Below, in pieces: positions 7,692 to 15,329 of a DNA stretch of 26,113 bases (positions are counted from its first letter, which is position 1; every line of letters begins with the position of its first letter). The notes beneath the pieces are model-generated. The model saw only the letters and a list, made by a program, of their open reading frames with translations. It ran no database searches and had not been told where the DNA came from. Both the position numbers and the translations under genes were made by a program. Origin of the DNA: a virus. The stretch covers positions 1-26,113 of the IMG/VR virus record IMGVR_UViG_3300042922_000866; one strand, given 5' to 3'.

Positions 7692-8801
7692 TCACCCCCT
7701 TATCGCATTGGCCAGAATTTGCTGGGCTTGGTCTTGCGAGTACAATCCGTTTTTTACTGCTGTACTCATTCGGCCTTCGAGAGCGGAACCGTCCGGGTCA
7801 ATCGCCGGTTCAATGTCGAGACCAAAGCTTTGACCTGGCAGACAAAGTTTGCTGGTCAATTCACTGGTAACTGGGTTGGTGTACCGCGTCAGGCACGTCG
7901 CATAAAGTCCGCGGATCTGATCAATATTGCTGTGTTCGGATTCCGCATCCAACATGTCCTTCGGCACCGCAAACACTTTGGCAATCTGTTGCCGCGTCCA
8001 ATCGACACCGGACAGAATCTTGAGAACATCCGCATCGATTCCTGACGAAGAATCGTAAGTCATGGTACTGTCAAGCACCAAGAGACGGCCGGCATTAACA
8101 CCCGTATTGGCTTTCTCAAATTCTGTACGGATGTTGTCCTTAGCTTCTTTGTCAAGCAGCCCTTTTGCCACTGTCAACCTGCCGCTTGGGTTGATGCTTT
8201 GCATGAGTGTCGTCATCAGCAGCTTATCGGTTTGATTCTGCAGTTTCACTTCACTGGCCAGAGCCAGCAGCGGTGAAAGACCGATTACTCCGCCATCTTT
8301 CGAGAGCAGCCGAAAGTGCAGCACGTCTTTACTTCTCAATACCACCGGTGAACGTCCATCATTGAAGATGAATTGATAGAACAGCTGCTGACTGTCGTCG
8401 GTCATCAGGACATTGGTTTGGGCGTTCGGCACGAATTCAAGTTTCGTTGGTCGCCCGTCATTGGTTCGCCAAATACCGCAGTAGGAGTTCCCATTCAACA
8501 GGAGATTCAAGACCACGGATTGCCAAAAGGTAAACGCGTTGGTCAGTTGATTCGGGTGCCTCCCGACTAAATTCAATAAAGGATCATCTTGCAACCCTTT
8601 CAAAATGAATCGAGCACTGGACACATCACTGGCAATCAAGTTTGCACAGGAGAAAATGTCCGAATTTCTTAAAGCGGCATCCGTTGAAATCGCATCCGTT
8701 GACATGGTTAGCTGTCCGTTGCTGTTAAACCCAAGAAAGACGTTCCCGCCACCGCTACCAAGGTTCTGCATCCGTTGTTCCCCGCGTTTTCCAAAGAGCA
8801 T
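7692..8801 (-). CDS. Portal protein, HK97 family
   Basis: 369 residues starting MLFGKRGEQRMQNLGSGGGN. Visible portal features are the early helix DIFSCANLIASDVSSARF, the GNSYCGIWRTNDGRPTKLEF strand pair, DVLHFRLLSKDGGVIGLSPL and a long C-terminal helical region containing DWTRQQIAKVFAVPKDML. The portal dodecamer forms the DNA entry channel and the terminase dock. Length is slightly below the usual 380-420 residues but with no sign of truncation. The ribosome site GGGAGGTGAT lies at ideal spacing. Confidence 0.95.
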   Translation of the reverse strand: MLFGKRGEQRMQNLGSGGGNVFLGFNSNGQLTMSTDAISTDAALRNSDIFSCANLIASDVSSARFILKGLQDDPLLNLVGRHPNQLTNAFTFWQSVVLNLLLNGNSYCGIWRTNDGRPTKLEFVPNAQTNVLMTDDSQQLFYQFIFNDGRSPVVLRSKDVLHFRLLSKDGGVIGLSPLLALASEVKLQNQTDKLLMTTLMQSINPSGRLTVAKGLLDKEAKDNIRTEFEKANTGVNAGRLLVLDSTMTYDSSSGIDADVLKILSGVDWTRQQIAKVFAVPKDMLDAESEHSNIDQIRGLYATCLTRYTNPVTSELTSKLCLPGQSFGLDIEPAIDPDGSALEGRMSTAVKNGLYSQDQAQQILANAIRG

Positions 8802-8807
8802 CGCTTA

Positions 8808-9005
8808 TCACCTCCCACCCGGTGACTTACCGTCAGAAAGAACAGCCACTACCATAAGGGCAACGGATAAGGCAAAAAGTCCCGCAGTTTGGTTGATACA
8901 GAACGTGGCGTAAACAAAAACACCTAGCCCAATGAGAAAGAGCAAGGTGTGCACATTCGATAGAATAAAGGTTGTTAGTTTCGTTAAGTTCAAGGTTTCA
9001 TCCAC
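8808..9005 (-). CDS. Small membrane protein between terminase and portal (DUF1056-like)
   Basis: 65 residues with two predicted membrane helices, TFILSNVHTLLFLIGLGVFV and FALSVALMVVAVL, and a short charged tail. Small two-helix proteins at exactly this place, between large terminase and portal, are common in Lactobacillus and Bacillus phages (DUF1056). Role unknown. The GTG at 9005 is the longest start, but it lies almost on the AAAGGGGG ribosome site; an in-frame TTG at 8993 has better spacing, so the true product may be four residues shorter. Confidence 0.75.
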   Translation of the reverse strand: MDETLNLTKLTTFILSNVHTLLFLIGLGVFVYATFCINQTAGLFALSVALMVVAVLSDGKSPGGR

Positions 9006-9010
9006 CCCCT

Positions 9011-10756
9011 TTAAAAACTGAATCGATTACTTTTAAAAAAGTCATTGAGGTCATCATCACTCATGCGATCTAATTCGCTCTTGCCAGCTTCATCCTCAAA
9101 ATAGAACATCGCCTGATAATGTGCGTCCATCGCAGCATCGACAACATCAATACGTTCGGTATTTTTGTCCTTGTCGATCTTGATCCCATTGTTATCCGTC
9201 AAGATGACCGCATTCGCAAACGCGACCTCCATGATACGATCCGGATCATGCGTGATGTTTCCCGATAAGACTTTCAATCTAAAATCTCGTGTTGGCGAAT
9301 TAAGCGACTTAGTCCCTTGACGGATAGCCACGAGATTCCACTCTGTATTGTTTTCAATCATCTTGATGATCTTGTCAGCATGCCATTGATCGTAGAGAAA
9401 ACCCAAGACCTTAAGCCCGTTTTTCTCAACGTAAGTCATGATCCAATCGTATACTTGGCCATCATTGATGATCCCGCTCTTTTCTTTCGTGATCGTGCAC
9501 TCGCCTTTCTTTTCGAGTTCACGGTACGGGATATTGTCCATCTTTTCTTTTTCCTCAATACCGCCTGCATACCGCGTTGGCACAAAGGAATGTTGCCTAA
9601 TATGAAACATCTGCTGACCGTCATCGGAAAGATAGGGGAATTCAAAAACAATCCCCACATCGTCATTAGACATTGACACATCAAGGCCAATGAAGACGTC
9701 ACGACCAGTACTATCAAACCCAGATCGTTCCGTCGCTTTCCAACTCTTCGCATCCATGTACGAGTTTTCTTTGGCCGACATCCATAGATTCATATTTTTA
9801 ACAAGAAACGCATTGACCCGTCCAGTCGCAATTGCCTGATCACGTTCGCTGATAATGCCCTTGGTGAGTGATCGCCGTTTCGGTGGAAAAGCCATCAGCG
9901 GATTTGATTTCTCCCAGCTGGTCGGATCATTCATTTCTTCCGAATCATCCTGCTCAAAAACAGCAGCAAAATAATCGTCCATCTGCAGTTGACCATCTAG
10001 CACCTTACTGATCATCACATATTCCTCATAAAGTGGAACTTTCAAATCAGTTCCGGCTGTTGACGACTGCAGAAGTAACGCTTCCTCATTAGCAACCATG
10101 CCGGAACTCACCTTTGAGAGAAACGAACGATCCGTGCATTGATGCGTTTCGTCCAGACAAGCCAAAGTCGCGTGAATGGAGTCAATGCCCTTCGTATCGG
10201 TTGAGATCCGTTTGATGAACGTTCCGGATTTTTTGATGCGGATCTCATTAAACAAAACGTCCGCGACTTTATTAACTTCCGGATCCATACTTTTCAGCTT
10301 CTCAATCGTTAAGCTGTTGTACTGAAACAAGCGGTCTGCCTGATCGATGCTGTTAGCTCCACATACAATCTGTCGGTTATTCTTTGGCGTTCCAAAAAAG
10401 AAGTCGTACACGCATAGCCACGAATCAATCTGTGTTTTACTGTTGGTTCGAGCCATACTGATCAAGCCTTTTTTCCAACGCTTACCACCATCTTTTCGTC
10501 GCCAAGCGTGAATCATACACACCAGCCATTTTTGAAACGGCATCGGTGTGATGCGTTCGCCTGTATCAATATCCGGAAGAAACGAAATAAATTGGACGAT
10601 CTTATCAGCGATTGCCTCATCATAGAAGTAGGGAAAATCATCATCCTTCACACGCTTCAAATCATTAAGATGCCGCTGGCACGCTTGTTGAATCTTTTTA
10701 CAGGCAAGGATTTTTCCCTGCAACACGTCACGGCAATATTGTGTCCCTGCATCCAT
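9011..10756 (-). CDS. Terminase large subunit
   Basis: 581 residues beginning MDAGTQYCRDVLQGKILACK. The ATPase domain shows a Walker A-like ARTNSKT at 102-108 and Walker B ATLACLDE with D202 and E203. The nuclease domain starts near 350, with VFIGLDVSMSNDD providing the first metal-binding Asp (D359). A late DKDKNTERIDVVDAAMDAH segment is typical of the HK97/phi105 large terminase type. It packages DNA into proheads and cuts it. The start overlaps the small terminase stop (TAATG). Together with the HNH gene upstream, this suggests a cohesive-end packager. Confidence 0.95.
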   Translation of the reverse strand: MDAGTQYCRDVLQGKILACKKIQQACQRHLNDLKRVKDDDFPYFYDEAIADKIVQFISFLPDIDTGERITPMPFQKWLVCMIHAWRRKDGGKRWKKGLISMARTNSKTQIDSWLCVYDFFFGTPKNNRQIVCGANSIDQADRLFQYNSLTIEKLKSMDPEVNKVADVLFNEIRIKKSGTFIKRISTDTKGIDSIHATLACLDETHQCTDRSFLSKVSSGMVANEEALLLQSSTAGTDLKVPLYEEYVMISKVLDGQLQMDDYFAAVFEQDDSEEMNDPTSWEKSNPLMAFPPKRRSLTKGIISERDQAIATGRVNAFLVKNMNLWMSAKENSYMDAKSWKATERSGFDSTGRDVFIGLDVSMSNDDVGIVFEFPYLSDDGQQMFHIRQHSFVPTRYAGGIEEKEKMDNIPYRELEKKGECTITKEKSGIINDGQVYDWIMTYVEKNGLKVLGFLYDQWHADKIIKMIENNTEWNLVAIRQGTKSLNSPTRDFRLKVLSGNITHDPDRIMEVAFANAVILTDNNGIKIDKDKNTERIDVVDAAMDAHYQAMFYFEDEAGKSELDRMSDDDLNDFFKSNRFSF

Positions 10757-11253
10757 TAAGCACCACCGCCAAACATTTGAAAGAAGCCGGATGGTTCTTC
10801 ATTATCCTTTTTCTTTGTGGGCAACATGCTTGATCGTGAAGCATAGGTCAAACCCAACTCTCGGGCACACTGTTTAATTTGTACCGAAGATTCTTTCATG
10901 ACCGTAAATGCCGGATTCTTATGTATACCATCCGGAGCGATACCTTGCTTTTTCACATCACGAGTCGCCCGAATCCACGTATCATAAAAGGTGCACATCA
11001 ATTCTAGAACAGATTGATCGATCTCTTTCAGTAAATGAAGTTGCTTGAGTTGCGGCACCAATTTTTTCCACAGTTTTTTCCCATAGGTCGGAATATACGC
11101 AGGCGGATCATCAGGCAAATCATCCAGAACGCTCATCTGTTCTTCAATGGATTCCAGTTCCTCGCGTTCTTCCGGACGCACATATGATTTTCTGCCGTCA
11201 ATTGGTTTCAAACGTCGTCCGCCTTGGTTGTTTGAACCCTTCGGAGCCCCCAT
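10756..11253 (-). CDS. Terminase small subunit, P27 family
   Basis: 165 residues beginning MGAPKGSNNQGGRRLKPIDG, the usual N-terminus of P27-type small terminases, followed by the helical core YGKKLWKKLVPQLKQLHLLK and a terminal LGLTYASRSSM motif. It recognises the packaging site and stimulates the large subunit. The ATG at 11253 is preceded by GGGGGAGGG at good spacing; an in-frame GTG at 11301 would add 16 poorly conserved residues with no ribosome site. Its stop shares a base with the large subunit start. Confidence 0.9.
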   Translation of the reverse strand: MGAPKGSNNQGGRRLKPIDGRKSYVRPEEREELESIEEQMSVLDDLPDDPPAYIPTYGKKLWKKLVPQLKQLHLLKEIDQSVLELMCTFYDTWIRATRDVKKQGIAPDGIHKNPAFTVMKESSVQIKQCARELGLTYASRSSMLPTKKKDNEEPSGFFQMFGGGA

Positions 11254-11355
11254 TTTTTGCCCTCCCCCAAAAAATTTTAGAAAAAACACTTTTATACACA
11301 CGCGAACACCTAGCTACATCGTTCCTCCCTAAGAGGATGAGGCCCCCCGTCAAAA
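11254..11355. other. Intergenic segment before terS; candidate packaging (cos) region
   Basis: About 100 bases between the 51-codon frame and the small terminase. On the + strand it holds a GATGAGGCCCCCCGTC run (a block of six C) flanked by AT-rich DNA, and a CCTCCCT block. G-blocks near the HNH/terS junction are typical of cos sites in HNH-terminase phages. On the - strand there is also a ribosome-site-like GGGAGG followed by ATG TAG, which encodes nothing. The cos assignment is inference only. Confidence 0.3.
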
Positions 11356-11511
11356 TTATTTTTCACTCATAGTCTCTTCAATTGCATTGATAACATTGGA
11401 TATTCGGTCAATGACCATGTCATTTGGTCCTAATACATTGACCCCTGACTTCCTCAGTTGGATTAATTGATCCAAATAGTTCAATTGAGCATCAAATTTG
11501 TTTTTATTCAA
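11356..11511 (-). CDS. Small hypothetical protein overlapping the HNH gene
   Basis: A 51-codon frame with a TTG start: MNKNKFDAQLNYLDQLIQLR then a GVNVLGPNDMVIDRI segment, ending TMSEK. An AAGAAGG element lies eight or nine bases upstream, and the start overlaps the HNH stop by eight bases. The amphipathic helix-loop-helix composition looks protein-like and fills most of the space between HNH and small terminase. I recognise no family. It could also be chance reading frame, since starts by TTG are weak. Confidence 0.45.
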   Translation of the reverse strand: MNKNKFDAQLNYLDQLIQLRKSGVNVLGPNDMVIDRISNVINAIEETMSEK

Positions 11512-11953
11512 CGCTTTTCGCCTTCTTTTTAGCCTGTATTGCCTTCCACTTCTCTGCCTTGGTCTTCCGGTTGTGACAAGTCGGGCATAGATACTGAAGG
11601 TTCGTCACGTCGAGTCTTGAATCCCAATTCTGTTTCAGCGGTTTGATGTGATCGACGATCTTCCCTTGTCGGATCCGTCCATACTTCAAGCAGCTCTCAC
11701 ACAATCCATTCGCTCGAGCCACCACATAACCCCTTGTCTTCTTCCATGCAGTTGATTTATAAAACTCCGTGAACAGAGCATTATCATCGCTGTATCGTTG
11801 CTTGTTATATTGTCGATCACGAATCTTCTTCCGCACATCGTTGCCGTTACTTGTGGTTCGTTTAACGGTCATCGAATGTTTTTCGCAATAATACTGACTG
11901 GTCGGAATCAATTCATGACACGTTGGATAATGGCATTGTCTAAGTCGTGGCAC
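11504..11953 (-). CDS. HNH endonuclease of the packaging module
   Basis: 149 residues. The HNH core is clear: D101-H102 in IVDHIKPL, N118 in DVTNLQYL and H127 in CPTCHNRK. Structural zinc cysteines are C85/C88 and C123/C126. A second N-terminal set, C7, C12, C23 and H26, suggests another zinc finger. HNH proteins directly upstream of terminase genes assist the large subunit in cutting cos ends in many siphoviruses. The start is GTG at 11953, with AGGTGATT at correct spacing; the upstream gene ends ten bases away. Confidence 0.95.
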   Translation of the reverse strand: MPRLRQCHYPTCHELIPTSQYYCEKHSMTVKRTTSNGNDVRKKIRDRQYNKQRYSDDNALFTEFYKSTAWKKTRGYVVARANGLCESCLKYGRIRQGKIVDHIKPLKQNWDSRLDVTNLQYLCPTCHNRKTKAEKWKAIQAKKKAKSVE

Positions 11954-11962
11954 GTAATCACC

Positions 11963-12166
11963 TCAGTATCCAAACGGTCCAATACGCCTAATCCTTTTCT
12001 CCATATAAGCAAAACGTTGATCAAACGTTTTGACCTTATCTTGAAATCTCATCCGTTTAATTAGGGACACCGCATTAGTCAAGTCATCTGTACTCATACC
12101 GTTGTTCTCTGCAAATTCCGCAATCATTTGTGCATGCTTAAGTGATCTGGCTATTGGTTTAATCAT
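11963..12166 (-). CDS. Hypothetical small phage protein
   Basis: 67 residues beginning MIKPIARSLKHAQMIAEFAE and ending RIRRIGPFGY. It is helical and basic, with SLIKRMRFQDKVKTF in the middle. I do not recognise the family. The ATG at 12166 overlaps the previous gene's stop by eight bases and follows GGAGGGCGAGG, so coupling with the upstream gene is likely. Longer in-frame starts would run through the coding part of the previous gene and have no ribosome site. It lies just upstream of the HNH gene, a place where small late-region proteins of unknown function are common. Confidence 0.65.
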   Translation of the reverse strand: MIKPIARSLKHAQMIAEFAENNGMSTDDLTNAVSLIKRMRFQDKVKTFDQRFAYMEKRIRRIGPFGY

Positions 12167-12596
12167 GATCCTCGCCCTCCAGTCCAGCTGCAGTAATGCT
12201 CCAGCCACCAGGTAAAACAGCAATCTTATTTTCAGGAAACACTTTTCTGAAACGTGCTTCGATATCATCGATCTGTAATTTGGAGATATTCCCCAGATAA
12301 TTTGTATAGACGACAATCACATCATCTCGATGAACAATCATCCGGCCAACATCGACGATTGGCAATCCTGCCTTGTCCAGTTCATTCAATGCGTGTGTCG
12401 TTTCCTTTGCTTCGCGACGCAATGCTTTCATGGCTTTTAGAACATCACTGCAGTCAGCACCGATTTTCACTGTTAAATCATTTGGCTTGCTCTGATCGGC
12501 TTTTGATTTTGCTTCCTGCAACGCATCAATATAAGTCTTGCGTGCTTCATCGGGCATCGATTCTTTTTCGATATAACCGCGATTGTCTTTTGCCAT
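12159..12596 (-). CDS. Hypothetical phage protein
   Basis: 145 residues beginning MAKDNRGYIEKESMPDEARK. The centre, SDVLKAMKALRREAKETTHA, is a strongly helical stretch of a kind seen in several Bacillus and Listeria phage proteins of unknown function; the C-terminal half alternates strands (VGRMIVHRDDVIVVYT) and ends acidic (EGEDHD). AAGGAGG lies ten bases before the ATG. It is the first gene after the terminator at 12623-12652, so it probably heads the packaging transcription unit or depends on a late promoter nearby that I cannot identify. No function proposed. Confidence 0.7.
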   Translation of the reverse strand: MAKDNRGYIEKESMPDEARKTYIDALQEAKSKADQSKPNDLTVKIGADCSDVLKAMKALRREAKETTHALNELDKAGLPIVDVGRMIVHRDDVIVVYTNYLGNISKLQIDDIEARFRKVFPENKIAVLPGGWSITAAGLEGEDHD

Positions 12597-12622
12597 CCCT
12601 GCACAACCTCCTTAAATTTGGG

Positions 12623-12652
12623 CATAAAAAATAGAGCACCGTTTGAGTGCTC
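12623..12652 (-). terminator. Rho-independent terminator after the HTH pair
   Basis: On the - strand GAGCAC, a seven-base loop, GTGCTC, then TATTTTTTATG. The six-pair stem plus U-run is a good intrinsic terminator. It follows the HTH gene ending at 12695 by about 40 bases and would separate the accessory unit from the packaging unit unless late transcription reads through. Confidence 0.75.
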
Positions 12653-12694
12653 ATAACGTATTCAATATATATATGACAATTCGTAAGACAAAAA

Positions 12695-12874
12695 TTATTG
12701 ATTCGTTTCCTGATTCTTAATCCACTCATCAATTCGTTCTTTCGAAAACATTATTTGACTTCTTACTCGCCAATGCGGAATCTCTTTGTTCCTTACCATC
12801 GTGTAGATTGTGGAACGGCTGACGCCAATGTACTCTGCACATTCAACTGTAGTCATCCGATCATGGTTAATCAT
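12695..12874 (-). CDS. Excisionase-like helix-turn-helix protein, copy 2
   Basis: 59 residues with one MerR/excisionase-type HTH: TTVECAEYIGVSRSTIYTMV followed by a wing containing KEIPHWRVRSQIMFSKERID and ending EWIKNQETNQ. These proteins bind DNA and often act as recombination directionality factors or small regulators. The ATG at 12874 overlaps the upstream gene's TGA as ATGA, the main reason for this start; an in-frame ATG at 12922 has no ribosome site. It is clearly paralogous to the upstream copy, sharing KEIPHW, FSK and IDEWIK. It is far from int, so a regulatory role is as likely as excision. Confidence 0.8.
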   Translation of the reverse strand: MINHDRMTTVECAEYIGVSRSTIYTMVRNKEIPHWRVRSQIMFSKERIDEWIKNQETNQ

Positions 12875-13068
12875 GCTTTTATTTCTCGTGAAATGCTTAA
12901 AACTTTCTGTTTTTTTATCCATTCATCAATCGATGTTTTGGAAAAACGAATTTCATGTCCAATATGCCAATGTGGAATTTCTTTTTTCCTAACCTTCCTA
13001 TAAATAGTTTCACGGTGACAGCCAGTATACCCCGTAGCTTCTTTAGCATTACGCTCTCCATCATTCAT
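12871..13068 (-). CDS. Excisionase-like helix-turn-helix protein, copy 1
   Basis: 65 residues beginning MNDGERNAKEATGYTGCHRE. The HTH (AKEATGYTGCHRETIYRKV) and wing (KKEIPHWHIGHEIRFSKTSI) match the MerR/excisionase-like HTH_17 type. The ATG at 13068 has GGAG eight bases upstream; a GTG at 13107 would add 13 residues without a clear ribosome site. It is paralogous to the next gene and coupled to it by ATGA. Two tandem copies of a single-domain DNA binder are unusual and suggest heterodimers or adjacent binding to neighbouring half-sites. Confidence 0.8.
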   Translation of the reverse strand: MNDGERNAKEATGYTGCHRETIYRKVRKKEIPHWHIGHEIRFSKTSIDEWIKKQKVLSISREIKA

Positions 13069-13170
13069 GTTACCAACTCCATTTATCCATAATAGAGATT
13101 TTTCCACAGATAGTAGAGATAGTCCTGCTATAAAAAAGTTTTTAGAATTGAAAAAGGGTGGTTTAACTAA

Positions 13171-14571
13171 TTACCTTGACTCGTATTCTCTTGAAACTTC
13201 TCTGAGTTCTGTCAGTTCTTTTCTACTGTACTTCTTACCTCTCTCTTTAAGGTAAGACTTTAAATCTTTTTCATCAAAATTTTCAAGATTAAATATTTGT
13301 ATTTTATATTGATTAAAAAAGTCAATGAGTGGCGTTACATAAACCATTTGCTCTTTATTATCGTAAATATCAATTTCTCCCAATTCAATATAATCCACTG
13401 TCTCATTGTTAAGCAAAGAAAAAATATTTACTTTTTTTAGTTGTTCTCCAATTACATCAATTATTTTTGATAACGTACTCGAATCAGAATAAGTACTTAT
13501 TCTAACAATGTTCTTTAAACTAACTTTTGCGTTGTACTTGCTATCACCAACTAAGATCCATCCATAACAAGATAGTATGTCCTTGAATTTTGAAAATAAC
13601 TTGATGGATGAATTCTTGTATGGCTTAATGACGAAACCGTTTTTTTCAAAATTGCAATGAACAATCATGACATTAATGTCGTCAAAAATAAAATTAAGTC
13701 TGTCAACAATAGAAGTAATAAAATTGTGTTCATATATCATTGATATTGTTTTAGAGTCAATAAAACCATCTCTCTTTAAATAGTCTAAAGTTTGAAGATC
13801 ATTTCTTTTTCTGAGCCATTTGACAATATTACGGGTTACTACAAACTCACTTTCCCTATTCTCCTCAACATACTCACCTATTGCACAATCACATTTTTCT
13901 GCTTCAACCAAAAGTGAATTGATTAAGTCCATTCTATCTTCTACGCTACGGTCACTTTTGTAATCCTCAATTATATCTTTAATTTTTTCTCCTATTTCTA
14001 GATATGGATTGACTAAGTCATTTGTAATTAGTATTTCATAATTGTTAACTTGACTATCCCAATTTTCGATTTTTTTTAGAATACCTGGATAATAATGCGT
14101 AACCTGCTTATTCCATGCAAGCCTTTCCGCTTCTTTTTGAAGCTGTGATCTTGTTTTTCCCCTTCTTAATTCTATGGAAGGGAATTCATCGATGCAAGTA
14201 CTACCGACGTTCATCTTTTTTCCATTGATTTTATTTCGAATATTAAATACCCATTTGTTATTTGGTTGATTACAAAGTGAGCAATGTTTTCTCTTTGATT
14301 CGTCCTCAATAATTTCAACAGGATTATTACCGCCAATCCATTCATCTTTACAAAGATTGACTACGCCTTGTAACATTTCATTTAAAGTATTAGTCTCATC
14401 ATCATCAAGTTTTTCTAATTCAAGATCTATTTCATCAGCACTTTTATCCAAGTTTTTTACCATGAACTCAAATATTTCAGGTAAGTTTCCTTTGCACGAC
14501 TCACTATTTACAATAAGCGATCTGTTTTTCCTATCTAAAATGAGCTTCCTACATAGCTCGGATAATCCCAA
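13171..14571 (-). CDS. 466-residue AT-rich accessory protein with zinc-ribbon-like motif, unknown function
   Basis: Long protein beginning MGLSELCRKLILDRKNRSLI. Residues ~95-130 hold a zinc-ribbon-like pattern: H96, C97 and C100 (KHCSLCNQPN), then INGKKMNVGSTCIDEF with C126, the xVGSxCI form seen in several small nucleic-acid-related zinc modules. The rest is charged and mixed helix/strand, with acidic early helices (EIDLELEKLDDDE). I recognise no enzyme motif. Start is TTG at 14571 after GGGGGAT. It is much richer in A+T than its neighbours (7 G/C in the 60 bases 13261-13320), a mark of recent acquisition. A candidate promoter lies in the 72-base upstream gap. Placement between the late activator and packaging genes is a known cargo position; a host-benefit or anti-phage role is possible but unproven. 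Confidence 0.8.
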   Translation of the reverse strand: MGLSELCRKLILDRKNRSLIVNSESCKGNLPEIFEFMVKNLDKSADEIDLELEKLDDDETNTLNEMLQGVVNLCKDEWIGGNNPVEIIEDESKRKHCSLCNQPNNKWVFNIRNKINGKKMNVGSTCIDEFPSIELRRGKTRSQLQKEAERLAWNKQVTHYYPGILKKIENWDSQVNNYEILITNDLVNPYLEIGEKIKDIIEDYKSDRSVEDRMDLINSLLVEAEKCDCAIGEYVEENRESEFVVTRNIVKWLRKRNDLQTLDYLKRDGFIDSKTISMIYEHNFITSIVDRLNFIFDDINVMIVHCNFEKNGFVIKPYKNSSIKLFSKFKDILSCYGWILVGDSKYNAKVSLKNIVRISTYSDSSTLSKIIDVIGEQLKKVNIFSLLNNETVDYIELGEIDIYDNKEQMVYVTPLIDFFNQYKIQIFNLENFDEKDLKSYLKERGKKYSRKELTELREVSREYESR

Positions 14572-14643
14572 TATGCCCCATCCCCCATAGCTAATTTATA
14601 TAACTATAGTATTCGATTCAATTACCTAAAATACCTTCTGAAA
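14572..14643 (-). promoter_or_regulatory. AT-rich gap with candidate promoter for the 466-residue gene
   Basis: On the - strand TTGAAT is followed 15 bases later by TATAAA, with other TATAGT/TTATAT hexamers nearby. The spacing is short of the ideal 17, so the assignment is weak, but a private promoter would suit a gene expressed from the lysogen. Confidence 0.3.
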
Positions 14644-15126
14644 TTACATATTTATACAAAAAATGCTAGTTAGTTTCCTTATTTCAATCTTTTTATTTGC
14701 TCTTTCCATATATGACTGAACCGTTCCCTTGCTGATCTCCAACAATTCAGCTATTTTGCCATAAGAATAAAGTTCACCTATCGCCAGTATGTACACTTGC
14801 CGCTCCTTCTCTGTCAACTCACACAGGACATCTTCGATCTGTTCCTTCTCTGCTTGGCTCAAATCTCCTTTCGGTGCTTTGTGCAGGACTTCATGCCTAA
14901 CCGCGTCCAGTGTTAACGGATCAGATGGATATAATCGGTTACGTTCCGCATTCATATAATGACTGCCGGGATCCCGTCCTGTCTTGAGCCATCTCACCGC
15001 ATACCGCATATCTCGAATCATTCTGCCAATGATCTCTTTATCTTCTTCAGACGCCTCAGAATAGGCTTTCTCAGCGATCCGTATAGAGTTCCGATAGTCA
15101 ATTACCATTCGACTGAAACTGCTCAT
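14644..15126 (-). CDS. Sigma-70 region-4-like late transcription activator (positive control factor)
   Basis: 160 residues beginning MSSFSRMVIDYRNSIRIAEK. The C-terminal part holds a sigma-region-4 helix-turn-helix: LTEKERQVYILAIGELYSYG followed by KIAELLEISKGTVQSYMERA. The middle has the AVRWLKTGRDPG..... and NRLYPSDPLTLD motifs shared by PBSX Xpf-like proteins and related phage late regulators. It should recruit host RNA polymerase to the late promoter, switching on packaging and structural genes to its left. Its ribosome site is AAAGGAG/GGCGGAG. It is the last recognisable regulator before the accessory segment. Confidence 0.85.
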   Translation of the reverse strand: MSSFSRMVIDYRNSIRIAEKAYSEASEEDKEIIGRMIRDMRYAVRWLKTGRDPGSHYMNAERNRLYPSDPLTLDAVRHEVLHKAPKGDLSQAEKEQIEDVLCELTEKERQVYILAIGELYSYGKIAELLEISKGTVQSYMERANKKIEIRKLTSIFCINM

Positions 15127-15156
15127 TCTCCGCCATCTCCTTTTCCAATCACACCC

Positions 15157-15173
15157 AATTCCTTTAAGGAATT
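15157..15173. repeat. Perfect 17-bp palindrome upstream of the late activator
   Basis: AATTCCTTTAAGGAATT is an exact inverted repeat (eight-base arms, one central base) in the 54-base gap between the 42-residue gene and the activator. It has no U-run after it, so it is not a standard terminator. It could be an operator or an mRNA hairpin near the activator's ribosome site. Confidence 0.5.
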
Positions 15174-15180
15174 CAGTTCA

Positions 15181-15309
15181 TCACTTCTGTTTCAACGCCC
15201 CACCCTTGGTTCTCTTGTAAACGGAGTCATGAGCACCCATCAGTTCCTCAAGTTGCCACTGCTTCATAGGCTTGTCTTTTTTGATCTTTTTGGGTTTGTT
15301 CGTTTTCAC
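15181..15309 (-). CDS. Short phage protein upstream of late activator
   Basis: 42 residues with a GTG start: MKTNKPKKIKKDKPMKQWQL then EELMGAHDSVYKRTKGGALKQK. Short basic proteins with the (L)MG....VY.R.KGGA..QK ending occur beside late-activator genes in many Gram-positive phages; their role is unknown. GGGGGAA lies about seven bases before the GTG. Longer in-frame starts (to 15366) would run into the terminator hairpin just upstream and are rejected. Confidence 0.65.
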   Translation of the reverse strand: MKTNKPKKIKKDKPMKQWQLEELMGAHDSVYKRTKGGALKQK

Positions 15310-15329
15310 GTCGTTTCCCCCAATCTCTA

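Noticed and set aside
7133-8045. Several overlapping + strand frames over protease and portal
   Set aside because: Antisense to clear HK97 protease and portal genes; no promoter or ribosome site.
11254-11301. Upstream GTG start for the small terminase adding 16 residues
   Set aside because: The extra residues (start MCIKVFFLKFF) are not terminase-like and the strong GGGGGAGGG site serves the internal ATG at 11253.
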